From: Maniola hyperantus
Taxonomy: Eukaryota; Arthropoda; Insecta; Lepidoptera; Nymphalidae
Assembly (NCBI RefSeq): GCF_902806685.2
Contig: NC_048537.1
Span: forward strand, 17,320,720-17,384,719
DNA: 64,000 bases
Reading direction: 5' to 3'
The notes below the pieces were generated by a model. The model was not told where the DNA came from. It ran no database searches and worked only from the letters and a program-made list of their open reading frames with translations. The position numbers and the translations under genes are program-made. Below, piece after piece: positions 53,869-64,000 of the stretch (position 1 is its first letter; each line of letters starts with the position of its first letter).

Positions 53869-54720
53869 CACTACCCTTTAAAAAAAATGATACTGCAAGC
53901 GACATCGCAGGAATCTGTAGGTACATAACACAAATATTATTATCTTAAACAAATGTCCTCGTCCTTGTTAAAGTTTGTTCTAAAGAGCTCTTTATAAGGT
54001 CGTAAAATATAAATGCGGGTTTTTGGCAAAAATACGTATATTTTGTTTACTTACCATATGTATGTTTTAGCCACATTTTTATTGCATGCAATATAATTTT
54101 TATATTCTTTACTTTGCCTGTAACTTCGCGACAAAAAAACTGGCAATCAAAACCCGTTTGAATTAATGATGGGAGTCTTCGTTTAAATTTATGTACGTGT
54201 AGGTAACGTATCACTGTTTTCTTTTTGCATTTCCCATTGTCAGTTTAGGCCGCCATGACAAATCCAACGTGCCCGACTAATTTTTTGAAAAATATAAACC
54301 CATATTTTTTTATTTTTTTTTAAAGCGAGCAAGGGAGCAAGGGACGAGTAAAGGATCATAGTGAGATCTATAGAGCGCACTCTGACTTTGCTCAGACTTT
54401 TTACCACTTTCTTGCAAATGCATTTAGTAATTGTAGAGTCAACATTGACTAGTATCACCCCGCAACCGGTCAGTTAGTGTGTCACAGGGCCGCGTGCTAA
54501 TGAGACCGGTCTGTCCCTTCGGTCGCTGCGAGCTGCGCGTGCGCAGGCCTAGGGTAAAGCACGATCACACTGCGCGCGTGTCTAAAGCGATTCCTTCAAG
54601 TTTTGATAAAAGAAACTGTATGAGAAGTTTGAGCTGTATAAACACAAGGTCATAATCATTCATTGGTAGTAAAGATCCAATGTTGTCCAGTATTATAGAA
54701 TACCAAGATTAACATGGGTC
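53869..54720. other. Unassigned DNA
   Basis: Includes a scrap of the ATCTATAGAGCGC MITE at 54364-54400 and a GC-rich stretch at 54480-54590. Confidence 0.45.
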
Positions 54721-54723
54721 CAA

Positions 54724-54892
54724 AGCCTCAATAACTCAACGGTTGAGGAGCGGACTGAATTTCGAAAGGTCGGCGGTTCAAACCCCACCCGTTGCATTAT
54801 TGTCGTACCTACTCCTAGCACAAACTTTACGCTTAGTTGGAGAGGAAAGGGGAATATTAGTCCTGATTAGCATGGCTAATATTCTTTAAAAA
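54724..54892 (+). repeat. tRNA-headed SINE, family P, full length
   Basis: GCCTCAATAACTCAACGGTT, B box GGTTCAAACCCC, body to TGGCTAATATTCTTT and A-tail. Confidence 0.9.
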
Positions 54893-55059
54893 AAAATTAA
54901 ACTGTTCTTGTTCATTTCAAACAGTTCGCAAAATTCGCACAATAGATTTAACAAATTTAAAAACAACTAAAAAATCTCTGACAGTACGTCAGAGGAAGAA
55001 GCCGCCCTTGACATAATGACAAGAGGAATAAAGAAAAAGAAAATTATTCAGTGGGCAAT

Positions 55060-55290
55060 GGCGAGACTGCATCATCACTCACCTGATGGTAAGTGATGAT
55101 GCAGTCTAAGACGGAAGCGGGCTAACCTGGATGGGGTATGAAAGTTTTTATTAAACCCATGTCCCTTTGGTTTCTACACGGCATCGTACTGAAACGCTAA
55201 ATCGCTTGGCGGCACGGCTTTGCTGGTAGGGTAGTAACTAGCCACGGCCAAAGCCTCCCACCAGACCAGACCAGACATTTAGAAATTATA
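55060..55290 (-). repeat. tRNA-headed SINE, family D, 3' part
   Basis: CATCATCACTCACCTGATGG then GATGATGCAGTCTAAGACGG to CCAGACATTTAGAAATTATA. Confidence 0.85.
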
Positions 55291-55377
55291 AAATTCCCGG
55301 AATTCTATCCCGGAAAAGCAGAGTTTTCACGGGATTGTTAAAACCTAAATCCAAATGGGCCTCATCGAGTTTTATTT

Positions 55378-55735
55378 CGACGACCTCCCTGGCGCAGTGG
55401 TGAGCGCTGTGGTCTTAATAGTGGGAGGTCCCGGGTTCGATTCCTGGCAGGGGTTTGGAATTTCATAATTTCTAAATTTCTGGTCTGGTCTAGTGGGAGG
55501 CTTCGGCCGTGGCTAGTTACCACCCTACCGGCAAAGCCGTGCCGCCAAGCGATTTAGCGTTCCAGTACGATGCCGTGTAGAAACCAAAAGGGTATGGGTT
55601 TAATAAAAACTGCCATACCCCTTCCAGGTTAGCCCGCTATCATCTTAGACTGCATCATCACTTACCACCAGGTGAGATTGCAGTCAAGGGCTAACTTGTA
55701 TCTGAATAAAAAAAAAAAAAAATTTAAAAAAAAAA
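55378..55735 (+). repeat. tRNA-headed SINE, family D, complete
   Basis: A box GGCGCAGTGGTGAGCG, B box GGTTCGATTCC, body to CTAACTTGTATCTGAAT and A-tail. The best full-length copy; inverted relative to the one just before it. Confidence 0.93.
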
Positions 55736-56640
55736 TACGCGTTCAGTGTAATTTTCTGCCTCGCTTCGCTATCGTCGCGCCTTATCTGTCCATACCCTTA
55801 AGCTTTAGGATTGGATTTAGAATACGTGTTAGGAGGTTTATTTATTTTTCAATCTCTGGCAAGTAATGCTGCTAGTAAATATTGATAAGTTCGCCCTACT
55901 TTAGGGTTTGGAGTTGAAATTTTAAATATTTATCGACGACCAGTTTTCCTGATTTTAAACGATTGGGTAGGAATTTAGGTTAACATTACACCAGCGGCGA
56001 AGAGTCAATATAACACGATTCCTATCGGCTTCCCTTTAAGAATTGGCATAATATAGCGTAAGTAGGTACTATTCACATAAATTCCGTAATACATTCGTAA
56101 ATACAAAGGTTCGATCGTCACAAATGCTATTTTTTTTGTTGTTATTAAGTACTAATTTAAGTTAAAAACATAACAGGTAATGTAAGTAACATACACCTAC
56201 AGTCCTACACCATACAAGCCGTAAAATATCGGATTCCCTAGTTAGATTTTTGCTTAGTATTTATCTCTTTCATTTCCCTAGCGAAAGCGAAAGGAACGAA
56301 CTAGGTCTGTCTCGCTCTACGGTCGACTAATAAAGAGCACACCAATTTAGTCTGGCCCAGTAGCGAATACGAATTTGGAACTCTGACAGGTCAGACAAAT
56401 TTGACGTAAATAACTCGGTTGGATCCGAGTTACCCTATAATACCTCCAAATTAAAATTATATTAATACTATTGTTTTAACAGGTACATGCTACTATTTTG
56501 AGTATTTTGTATTTTGAAGGGTGATTTGATATTGATACATTTGTTTTTGTGAAGCGGCCATGCTTGTTTGTTTAAGTTGTTAGTGGTGTTTTATTTTGAT
56601 ATAATAAATTGGGGATGTGATTAATAACTTATAAGTGGTA
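55736..56640. other. Unassigned DNA
   Basis: Contains CTGGCCCAGTAGCGAATACG (56352), related to 24286. No gene supported. Confidence 0.4.
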
Positions 56641-56654
56641 AGTTCACGGTAATT

Positions 56655-56873
56655 TTGATTCAGTTTGGTAAGCCAAAATCAGAAATGGCCTTAATTCACA
56701 TAGATTGTTGTTTAACAGATTTCTTGTTACGTAACGATAGTAATTTTTCTAAATTAAGTTTTGAAAACAAAAATCGAACAGCTGATATTCTTTTAGGTAA
56801 GTACGTTTCCGGCTTCCCTTTATCAGATTTTCACCCTTCGCCACTGCATTACACATTACACTACATTAAGTAA
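56655..56873 (+). CDS. Possible exon-like ORF, unknown
   Basis: Open for 72 codons; after an AG at 56664 (TTGATTCAG) the stretch is followed by donor-like GTAAGTAC near 56795. Reads MALIHIDCCLTDFLL and SKLSFENKNRTADILL. Not recognised. An AATAAA lies at 57130. It could be a single exon of an otherwise unseen gene or part of a decayed element; weak. Confidence 0.25.
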   Translation: MIQFGKPKSEMALIHIDCCLTDFLLRNDSNFSKLSFENKNRTADILLGKYVSGFPLSDFHPSPLHYTLHYIK

Positions 56874-57204
56874 ATGATAGATTATACATGAAATTCTGCC
56901 TAGTTATAGTTTATACTTTAGTCGATTTTAGTTCTGTGTTCCATAAGTTTACCTACCTAGTTAGTTTTAAATATTCTCTGTGCCTAGTTTTCATACGCGT
57001 ACTATGCCCGTGTGTTGTGGACATAATTTTTATTATAAGTGTTAATTTCTCATTGGAGACTGCTTTGGTTTAAGTGTTTTTATATATTATATACTATGTA
57101 TTTATCTAATTGTAACTGTTTGTCTCTACAAAATAAATTAAATTAAATGACGTGTTACCTAAACGCGAGTTCAAAAACTGTGGATTTAGCCTTATTATAT
57201 TTTA

Positions 57205-57400
57205 ACTAGCTGATGCCCGCGACTTCGTCCGCGTGGACTACAAAATTTCAAACCCCTATTTCACCCCCTTAGGGATTGATTTTTCAAATATCCTTTTTCT
57301 GCTGGATCTGCATGCCAAATTTCAGCCCGATCCGTCCAGTAGTTTGAGCTGTGCGTTGATAGATCAGTCAGTCAGTCACCTTTTATATATTTGGATTATA
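57205..57400 (-). repeat. Helitron-like element (type A)
   Basis: CTAGCTGATGCCCGCGACTT to CACCTTTTATATATTTGGAT. Confidence 0.88.
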
Positions 57401-57614
57401 ATTTCGTTTTAGATAGTTTCAAATTAATGTTAGAAAAGATAAGAAGCCGAATGTTGGCAAAAACAATTTGACCTCAGCTCAGTTAACCTTGACCTCCAAG
57501 ACATAATTATAACCATTAAAGTTGTTAGACAATTGGCTCCGAGTGACGGGTCAAGAATTACGTGAATACCTACCAAGCCAACACACGCTACGTCGACACT
57601 AAATGACAGCCATT

Positions 57615-57835
57615 TTCTTTCCTATCATTATCATCATCATCATCAACCGATAGACGTCCACAGCTGGACATAGGTCTCTTGTAGGGACTTCCACACGCCA
57701 CGGTCTTGCGCCGCCTGAATCCATAGTGGCTCCCTGCGACTCGTCTGATGTCGTCCGTCCACCTAGTGGGGGGGTCTTCCAAAGCACCTTGGGACCCCAA
57801 CCTCATGCCCCGATTGCCATCTATACCTGTCGCGT
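57615..57835 (-). pseudogene. RTE-type LINE 3' end
   Basis: ATC run 57626-57645, GATAGACGTCCACAGCTGGA, CGTCCACCTAGTGGGGGGGT, CACCTTGGGACCCCAACCTC. 5' truncated. Confidence 0.85.
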
Positions 57836-58334
57836 ACTTATAGCATGAGGAAAATGCGTAATACATAAAACGGCTTCGATTTCCAGTAAAGAAAATAGGA
57901 TGTGAAAATCTGTACAACTCTCGATGCAGACCTTTTATAGAGACTTTTGTTATTCAATAGGTATCTACGCATCGTTGCAGGAAACCTTTTTGTAGCCTTC
58001 GAAGCAAACATTGAAGGCTAAAAATGCGTTCTTCCTATCATAGTGATTTTAATAAGGGAAGTCATGTAGGAAAAACATACCTACCTATTTCAAGTAAACG
58101 CATACCATATAAATAGATTGCATCTACACTTATAACATATACATCTTCATAACAAACTAACTCATTATAATTTAATTTAATGTAACTACTAACCTAACTA
58201 ACTCCCGCACAAAATTCAATAGATATAATGTAAATGAGTGAACACTTAATAGGCATATGTACAATCTAGAAATAAGTAGCTAAGTAAAAATGTAAAAGCT
58301 GTTTGTGTTCCATAATAAAAAAAAAAAAAAAAAT
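57836..58334. other. Unassigned AT-rich DNA
   Basis: A-run at 58317-58333; no gene. Confidence 0.45.
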
Positions 58335-58632
58335 CAGTACCCTTATTATAAATGCGAAAGTGTTTGTTTGGTTTGTTGGTTTGTCCTTCAATCACGTCGC
58401 AACGGAGCAACGGATTGACGTGATTTTTTGCATGGGTATAGTCAAAGACCTGGAGAATGACATAGGCTTGGCTTCCCGTGAGAACTCTTTGATTTTCCGG
58501 AAAAAAAAAGTCTATGGCCGTCCCCGGAATGTGAGCTAACCCTATACCAAATTTCATCAAAATCGGTTAAACTTTTGGGCCGTGAAAAGCTGGCAGACAG
58601 ACAGACAGACACACTTTCGCATTTATAATATT
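58335..58632. repeat. Two Helitron E ends joined head to head
   Basis: Forward type E start (CCCTTATTATAAATGCGAAA to about 58470) meets a reversed E body ending CACTTTCGCATTTATAATAT. Neither copy keeps its CTAGT end. Confidence 0.8.
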
Positions 58633-58829
58633 AGTATGGAAGTATGGATTTTAGTACCCATAATGACACTTACAGTAACCATAAGGTCCGCTTATCAGAT
58701 CCAGCCACACCCACCTGAAACAACAATCAGACCCGACATTAGCATACAGCCTTCACTACACCCATTACGATACAACCAACGACCTCTCCGTGCTATGCAC
58801 TAGATGGGTCATTATGAACAGAAATCCGT

Positions 58830-59048
58830 TTTAATTAATTAAATATCACTTGCTTTAACGGTGAAGGAAAACATCGTGAGGAAACCTGCATGCCTGAGAG
58901 TTCTCCATAATGTTCTCAAAGGTGTGTGAAGTCTACCAACCCGCACATGGCCAGCGTGGTAGACTATGGCCAAAACCCTTCTCACTCTGAGAGGATACCC
59001 GTGCTTTGTAGTGAGCCGGCGATGGGTTGATCATGATGATGATGATGA
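58830..59048 (+). repeat. SINE C, 5'-truncated
   Basis: TTTTAATTAATTAAATATCA to GGGTTGATCATGATGATGAT; no tRNA head, like the copy at 31334. Confidence 0.9.
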
Positions 59049-59249
59049 AGATAATGATGAACAGAAATCGTGCTACCAACAACGGCATTATGTAGGTATT
59101 TATACAATCAATGAAAACATATCAATTTGGTTTTTTTATGTTCGTCTAAAGAGCTTATAAAAGGTCTATCTATAGGCGAAAGTTGAAAGCTTAATTTTTT
59201 TTATTGAATATACTAAAATTCGTAGGTTGAGTAGGTTGGTAGAGCCTTA

Positions 59250-59645
59250 AATAAAAACCGGCCAAGTACGAGTCAGTACAGTCATATTTTTTCGACATTT
59301 GCACGATAATTCAAAAACTATGATACATAAAAATAAATAAAAATGTGTTTTAGAATGTACAGGTGAAGCCCTTTCATTATAATATGATACCCCACTTGAT
59401 ATAGTTATCTTACTTCGAAAATTGAAAATACTAATTATTAGTTTATGACCACAATTTTTTTTTTGTGTGATGTAACCACAAATTCACAGTTTTCAGATTT
59501 TTTCCTTAATGTCTGCTATAAGACCTACCTACCTGCCAAATTTCATGATTCTAGGTCAACGGTAAGTACCCTATAGGTTTCTTGACAGACAACAAAGGGA
59601 TCCTATAAGGGTTCCGTTTTTCCTGTTGAGGTACGGAACCCTAAC
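59250..59645 (+). repeat. Dispersed repeat family B
   Basis: ACCGGCCAAGTACGAGTCAG to GGTACGGAACCCTAACA; the first 40 bases are shortened. Confidence 0.88.
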
Positions 59646-60000
59646 ATCAACAGTATCACTTATGAAAACAAAAATAAACAAATCTCTGATAGATTCCACT
59701 ACGGAAAGCCGATCCCAAACTTTATTATTCACTTTCGAATTCAAAAGTATCCAAATAATAATTTACAGCTAATTAAATTAATAGCCTCTCCCAAAGTTCT
59801 CGACAGACCCCCGCTGGGCTGTAAGCTGAACGCACATTAGACAGGACAGCACCGTACGTGTCGCTCTCAATTTTAGAAGTGAGTAGTGTAGTTTTGTGAT
59901 TTGAAACTTGATGAAACGAATCCGTCCGGGGTCCTCGTTCAATCCTTTTTAAAATGTATATTACTCACGATAGTTTAAACTTACGCTAGGATATTGTGAA
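59646..60000. other. Unassigned DNA
   Basis: No supported feature. Confidence 0.45.
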
Positions 60001-60002
60001 TA

Positions 60003-60365
60003 ACTAGATGATGCCCGGTTTTAGGTTTTTAAAATCCCGTGGGAAATTTTTGATTTTCCGGAAAAAGTAGCCTATGAAATGCGTGAAAAGCCGTACCGTA
60101 CACGTATTAGGTAGCATTTGTGATATTTTTGTCTTCATGTTTTTTTTCTGTACGTTTGTTTGGTGTTGTTGTGTTTTGTATAACTGTAAGCTGTGCGCAA
60201 TGGTCCCAAATAAAATATTATTTATTTATTTATTTTATGTCACTCTCCAGGTCTTGAACTATATCCAAGCAAAAAATCACGCCGATCCGTTGCTCCTTTG
60301 CAGCGTGATTGAAGGGAAAACCAATAAACCAACAAACAAACACACTTTCGCATTTATAACATGGG
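60003..60365 (-). repeat. Helitron type E split by a retroelement tail
   Basis: CTAGATGATGCCCGG to AAAAAGTAGCCTATG, then an insert, resuming TATGTCACTCTCCAGG to TTTCGCATTTATAACATG. The insert (about 60075-60236) ends CAAATAAAATATTATTTATT, i.e. a polyadenylated retroelement end. Confidence 0.8.
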
Positions 60366-60899
60366 TACTGATTTCAAAAATTTATTGGGTACGAAACGTG
60401 CGGGGCTTTCGGCACCATTTCTTAAAACTCATTCATTACTTTTAAAGTCATACCATCATTGTACCTAAATCTTTTGTACTAGCCAGTTGTTAACGTTTAT
60501 GCTGTGTCCTTTAGTTATAAATCCTTTTATATGTAAATACTTGTGTATGTGTAAATGTTGTTGGTTAGTCAAATAAAATAAAAAAATAAAATAAAATAAA
60601 TTTCGGAACAGATGTGCGATCGACTTGGTCTCAAAGTGGGCAAGGACGATTAGATCACGCGCACTTGTTAGTTGTTACCGGCAGATATTTTCCCACAATC
60701 AACAGGTAGATAAATTGTGTATGGTTTATTGCACTGATACCGTTCTACTGGACACGAAATAAATGTCCGAAATAGAATGAGGTATTTGATAAATTAATGT
60801 GAGAGAAGCTAATTTTGAGTTGAATGAAATGAAAATATAAAAATCCTCCTAACAATGCTATAGTTAGTATGTGTATAAATTATGTTTTTTTAATTTTTT
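60366..60899. other. Unassigned DNA with an AATAAA-rich stretch
   Basis: (AATAAA)n at 60567-60601 may be a LINE tail. Confidence 0.45.
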
Positions 60900-61180
60900 T
60901 ATTCAGGTACAAGTTAGCCCTTGATTGCAATCTCACCTGATGGTAAGTGACGATGCAGTCTAAGGTGGGAGCGGGCTAACCTGGAAGGAGTATGTCCTTG
61001 GCTAGGTGTTCCTAAGTAGGCTGCATATCTGAGAGTTCTCCATAATGTTCTCACAATATGTCATAGGTGTGTGATGTCTGCCAATCCGCACTCGGCTAGC
61101 GTTGGTGGACTATAGCCAAAACCGTTCTTATTATTTTTATATGATTAATAGATGGCATGGGTGGGACGAATGATGATGAT
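60900..61180. repeat. SINE D and SINE C fragments
   Basis: SINE D reversed (AAGTTAGCCCTTGATTGCAA to GCGGGCTAACCTGGAAGG), then SINE C forward 3' part (GAGAGTTCTCCATAATGTTC to GACGAATGATGATGATT). Confidence 0.75.
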
Positions 61181-61429
61181 TAACATTATTTTTAGCTCGA
61201 TAAAGACCTCAGTATAATCTGACGCTACGTTATAAAAGTCAAATCTGTATGTCCTTTTAGGAATAAAACTGCCGGATATTCTAACCATAAATCTAGACCA
61301 CAGATCTAGATCTAGATTTGATGTGTTTATTTATTTTTACATTTTAATCCACTTATCTGTCGTCTAATATATATATATATATATACATACATACGTATAT
61401 TATGTGTATTTACTTTATTTAATTAGTAC
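61181..61429. other. AT-rich with (TA)n
   Basis: (TA)n 61366-61384; the palindrome AGATCTAGATCT at about 61304. Confidence 0.6.
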
Positions 61430-61602
61430 ACCCCTTCCGCTTTCTTTAATTTTTATATCCTCTACCCTAAGGTTGGCTGGAAGAGATCGCTATTTTAGCG
61501 ATAAGGCCGCCTATTGTACATGCTGTATTTGTTATATGTCTATTGTTTTTGTTTTGGTGTACAATAAAGCATATTTTACTTTTACTTTTACTTTACCACC
61601 TA
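61430..61602 (+). repeat. LINE 3' UTR with TTTAC tail
   Basis: TCGCTATTTTAGCGATAAGG, CGCCTATTGTACATGCTGTA, ACAATAAAGCATA (poly(A) signal), then (TTTTAC)n. Matches 12870-13070 reversed. Confidence 0.75.
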
Positions 61603-61875
61603 CAACTTAAATATCCAATTGAAATTCCGTACCGGAGCGGAGTGGACTTAATTCTTTGCCTACTTTAAAGTTACTTAAGTTTCGCAATCTAAAGCAGAAA
61701 GGGCCGACCGCGCCCTAAAATACCGTTGGGCCACGGGTTTTAGCGGTGTGGCTACTAAAGCTGTCTGTCCATCAAGAGCGTGAGCAAACGACAAAATATG
61801 TGTCAAATCAACCAATAGGATTGCTTCATTTTCATAGCATGCGGTACCATAATCTAAATCTCAACTTAAATCTAA
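61603..61875. other. Unassigned DNA
   Basis: No supported feature. Confidence 0.4.
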
Positions 61876-61879
61876 ATAT

Positions 61880-61992
61880 CTAAATCTGATCAAAATAAAT
61901 ATATAAAAGGATTGACTGACTGATTGATCTATCAACGCACAGCTCAAACTACTGGACGGATCGGGCTGGCAGATAGCATCTTTAGTAGGCAT
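61880..61992 (+). repeat. Helitron type A, 5' half
   Basis: TATATAAAAGGATTGACTGA, TCTATCAACGCACAGCTCAA, then decays. Confidence 0.75.
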
Positions 61993-62274
61993 CATAGCTT
62001 TACATTATAAGTTATAACACGTACAGAAACTCCAGTATAGTTCTCTCCATCGTGTTATTTGCTGTTTGTCGCTCTTGCAAGAAGATCACGGCTTCGGCGA
62101 CGGGTGAAGGGCACGCTTAAGGTATTGAAGATAGGTGGGGGGTGCTTGAGTGGTACCACAGATAAGGGAACTAAGTAGTGCACAAATTGGTCGACGCTTG
62201 CGCTTGCGCCGGGTCCCAACGCCCGCCACGCACTGTGCCGAAACTAATGACGTTAGTTTGAACATTGGTTTAAC

Positions 62275-62830
62275 TTTTAAGCTCGATTCTCGGCTAGTAG
62301 AAACAACTTCGACAAGGAAGCTTACAGAAGAAAACAGCTGGGTTGGGCAGCATTTGGAAAGTTGCGTCTAGTCTTCAATTCGTCAAAAAAAAACCCCAAA
62401 GCCTAAAGACGAAAGTCTTCAATGAGTGTGTCCTACCTGTGATGACGTATGGCGCTAAGACGTGGACACTGACAGTTGGCCTCGGCCACATGTTCAAAGT
62501 TTCTCAGCGGGCTATGGAGCGGGCTATGTTGGGTATCTCTCTGAGGGACAAAATCCTTACCGAGGACATCCGTAGGACAACCAGAGTGACCGACATAGCT
62601 CAACGAATTAGTCAGCTGAAGTGGCAGTGGGCAGGCCACGTCTGCAACAGAACCGATGGCCGCTGGGGCAGACGTGTTCTGGAGTGGAGACCGCGTATCA
62701 GCAAGCGCAGTGCGTGGGGCGACCTCCAACCCGCTGGACTGACGACCTTAAGAAGGTAGCGGGAAGTGGGTGGATGAGGATGAGGAAGTCCAGCAGTGGA
62801 CGCAAACAGGCTGGTTGATAGATTGATCAG
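62275..62830 (+). pseudogene. RTE-type LINE, longest C-terminal remnant
   Basis: The frames give SRLVETTSTRKLTEE, GWAAFGKLRLVFNS, VFNECVLPVMTYGAKTWTLT, QRAMERAMLGISLRDKI, RISQLKWQWAGHV and RRVLEWRPR, then VGRPPTRWTDDLKKVAGSGW in another frame. At least two frameshifts; the tail is lost. Confidence 0.85.
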
Positions 62831-63040
62831 TTTAAGTGGGTATATTTCTGTTTTACAAGTACATAATAATAGTTTTGTCGCGTTAATAGGTACCTTACTA
62901 GTTTTTTCTAGGGACTATGTAAAATTAATTTATGAATCTTGAGAATGTCCAAAATACTGCCGCATTGATTTCACGTCATAATTAGTTCAGTCATAATCTT
63001 ACCGCAGTATAGCAATATTCTGCGCTAAATTATAATCATA

Positions 63041-63313
63041 CTTGAGGCGAACAGCCACCTGCGCTCGCGTGGTTGCAAAGTTCGCGTCCTTCGATCAATT
63101 ATTGTCTACCAACTATTTGCACTCTAGTTCACTCCGCTTGAGGCGAACAGCCACCTGCGCTCGCGTGGTTGCAAAGGTCGCGTCCTTCGATCAATTATTG
63201 TCTACCAACTATTTGCACTCTAGTTCACTCCGCTTGAGGCGAACAGCCACCTGCGCTCGCGTGGTTGCAAAGGTCGCGTCCTTCGATCAATTATTGTCTA
63301 CCAACTATTTGCA
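63041..63313. repeat. 96-base tandem repeat, nearly three copies
   Basis: CTTGAGGCGAACAGCCACCT starts at 63041, 63137 and 63233. Copies are almost identical (first has TTCGCG, others GTCGCG). 96 is a multiple of 3, so a 101-codon ORF (RRTATCARVVAK...) arises; not a credible gene. Confidence 0.97.
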
Positions 63314-64000
63314 TCTGTGCGTGCGTGCGTCCAGCCCGGTGTACTGAGGTAGATCATTTATAGTATACGACTGATACGACGAATGTGTACCACTGATACG
63401 ACAAATGTACGATTTATTTCTGGCTAAATTAACTGTTGCAATAAATAAATAAAGCCTCTATTGCTGAATTTACATTTAACAATTAATTTAAATCATGTAC
63501 TTTAGTTCCTTTGCGATCAGCGCGTCTTCTGACGCATAGGCCTCCTCTATTAGGTAAGAAAACCTAACATTCATCCAATATGGATGAACCAAATGCCCTT
63601 CTGGATACTCCTAATTATTTTCCACGCCAGTTAAAAATGTAACTTTCAAAAGAAGAGTAAATAGGCATGTTCTTGGCAGGCGCGCTCCAGTTTTAGCTTT
63701 ATCATCACCTACTATTTGGTATGATTGCAGTCAAGCGTATTCCTATCCAATAGGGTATTTGAACCTTTTTTGAAACGTATTTTAATTTGATCCCAAAGTG
63801 ATAAAAAGCCACCAAAAAATTTACAAAAAAATTATTCGATCGATAAGTGAAATAATAAAAAATAATAAATAATCATTTATTTGCAAGAATGTTTGTACAA
63901 GAAAGATGAAAATTACACTATAATCAGAGGCCATAACATTCTACTAAATTAATAGTGTGCAAATATTTTTGAGTACCAATTTGTAAAATAATTACTTAAT
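63314..64000. other. AT-rich DNA with one dispersed repeat
   Basis: ATTTGATCCCAAAGTGATAA to ATTCGATCGATAAGTG (63783-63848) matches 35180-35260. Otherwise nothing. Confidence 0.55.

Noticed and set aside
1..64000. CRISPR array
   Set aside because: Tandem repeats exist, but none has unique spacers of constant length, and the DNA is insect.

Overview
This window looks like nuclear DNA of a butterfly or moth (Lepidoptera). It is AT-rich, has no bacterial gene layout, and is crowded with short repeats that match well-known lepidopteran types. These include Helitron-like elements ending in CTAGT next to a GCGGACGAAGTCGCG motif, several tRNA-headed SINE families, RTE-type LINE ends with (GAT)n tails, 8-bp-TSD hAT MITEs and foldback MITEs.

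The one confident host gene lies on the minus strand between about 29.45 kb and 15.01 kb. Twelve coding exons can be joined with every GT/AG boundary and every reading phase compatible, giving 2754 coding bases (918 codons) from a start codon with an in-frame stop upstream. The 3' end is not in the exons found: the last one ends at a good splice donor. The protein is long, mostly polar and probably disordered. It starts with a myristoylation-like MGxxxS, has a PPPP patch, several Ser-rich and acidic blocks, and a few more ordered-looking segments. I do not recognise the family. Its introns carry many repeats, and two insertions stop within about 10 bases of a splice donor.

Layout: 1-15.0 kb is repeat-rich DNA (Helitrons, SINEs, LINE ends, MITEs, a GC-rich foldback element, and a LINE copy with a 14-bp target duplication at 10.3-10.8 kb). 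15.0-29.5 kb holds the host gene and its intronic repeats. 29.6-64 kb is again repeat-rich and shows several nested insertions (SINE in SINE at 37.5 kb, SINE in a retroelement at 31.3 kb, MITE in Helitron at 45.2 kb, TIR element in Helitron at 43.3 kb, retroelement tail in Helitron at 60.1 kb). It also has a 15-copy 33-bp minisatellite at 52.7-53.2 kb, a three-copy 96-bp repeat at 63.0-63.3 kb, and retroelement coding remnants at 24.8, 50.2, 52.1 and 62.3 kb.

I found no rRNA, no free-standing tRNA gene, no CRISPR array and no operon-like system. tRNA-like boxes occur only inside SINEs. All family calls rest on reading the sequence and comparing copies within the window; nothing was searched against a database.
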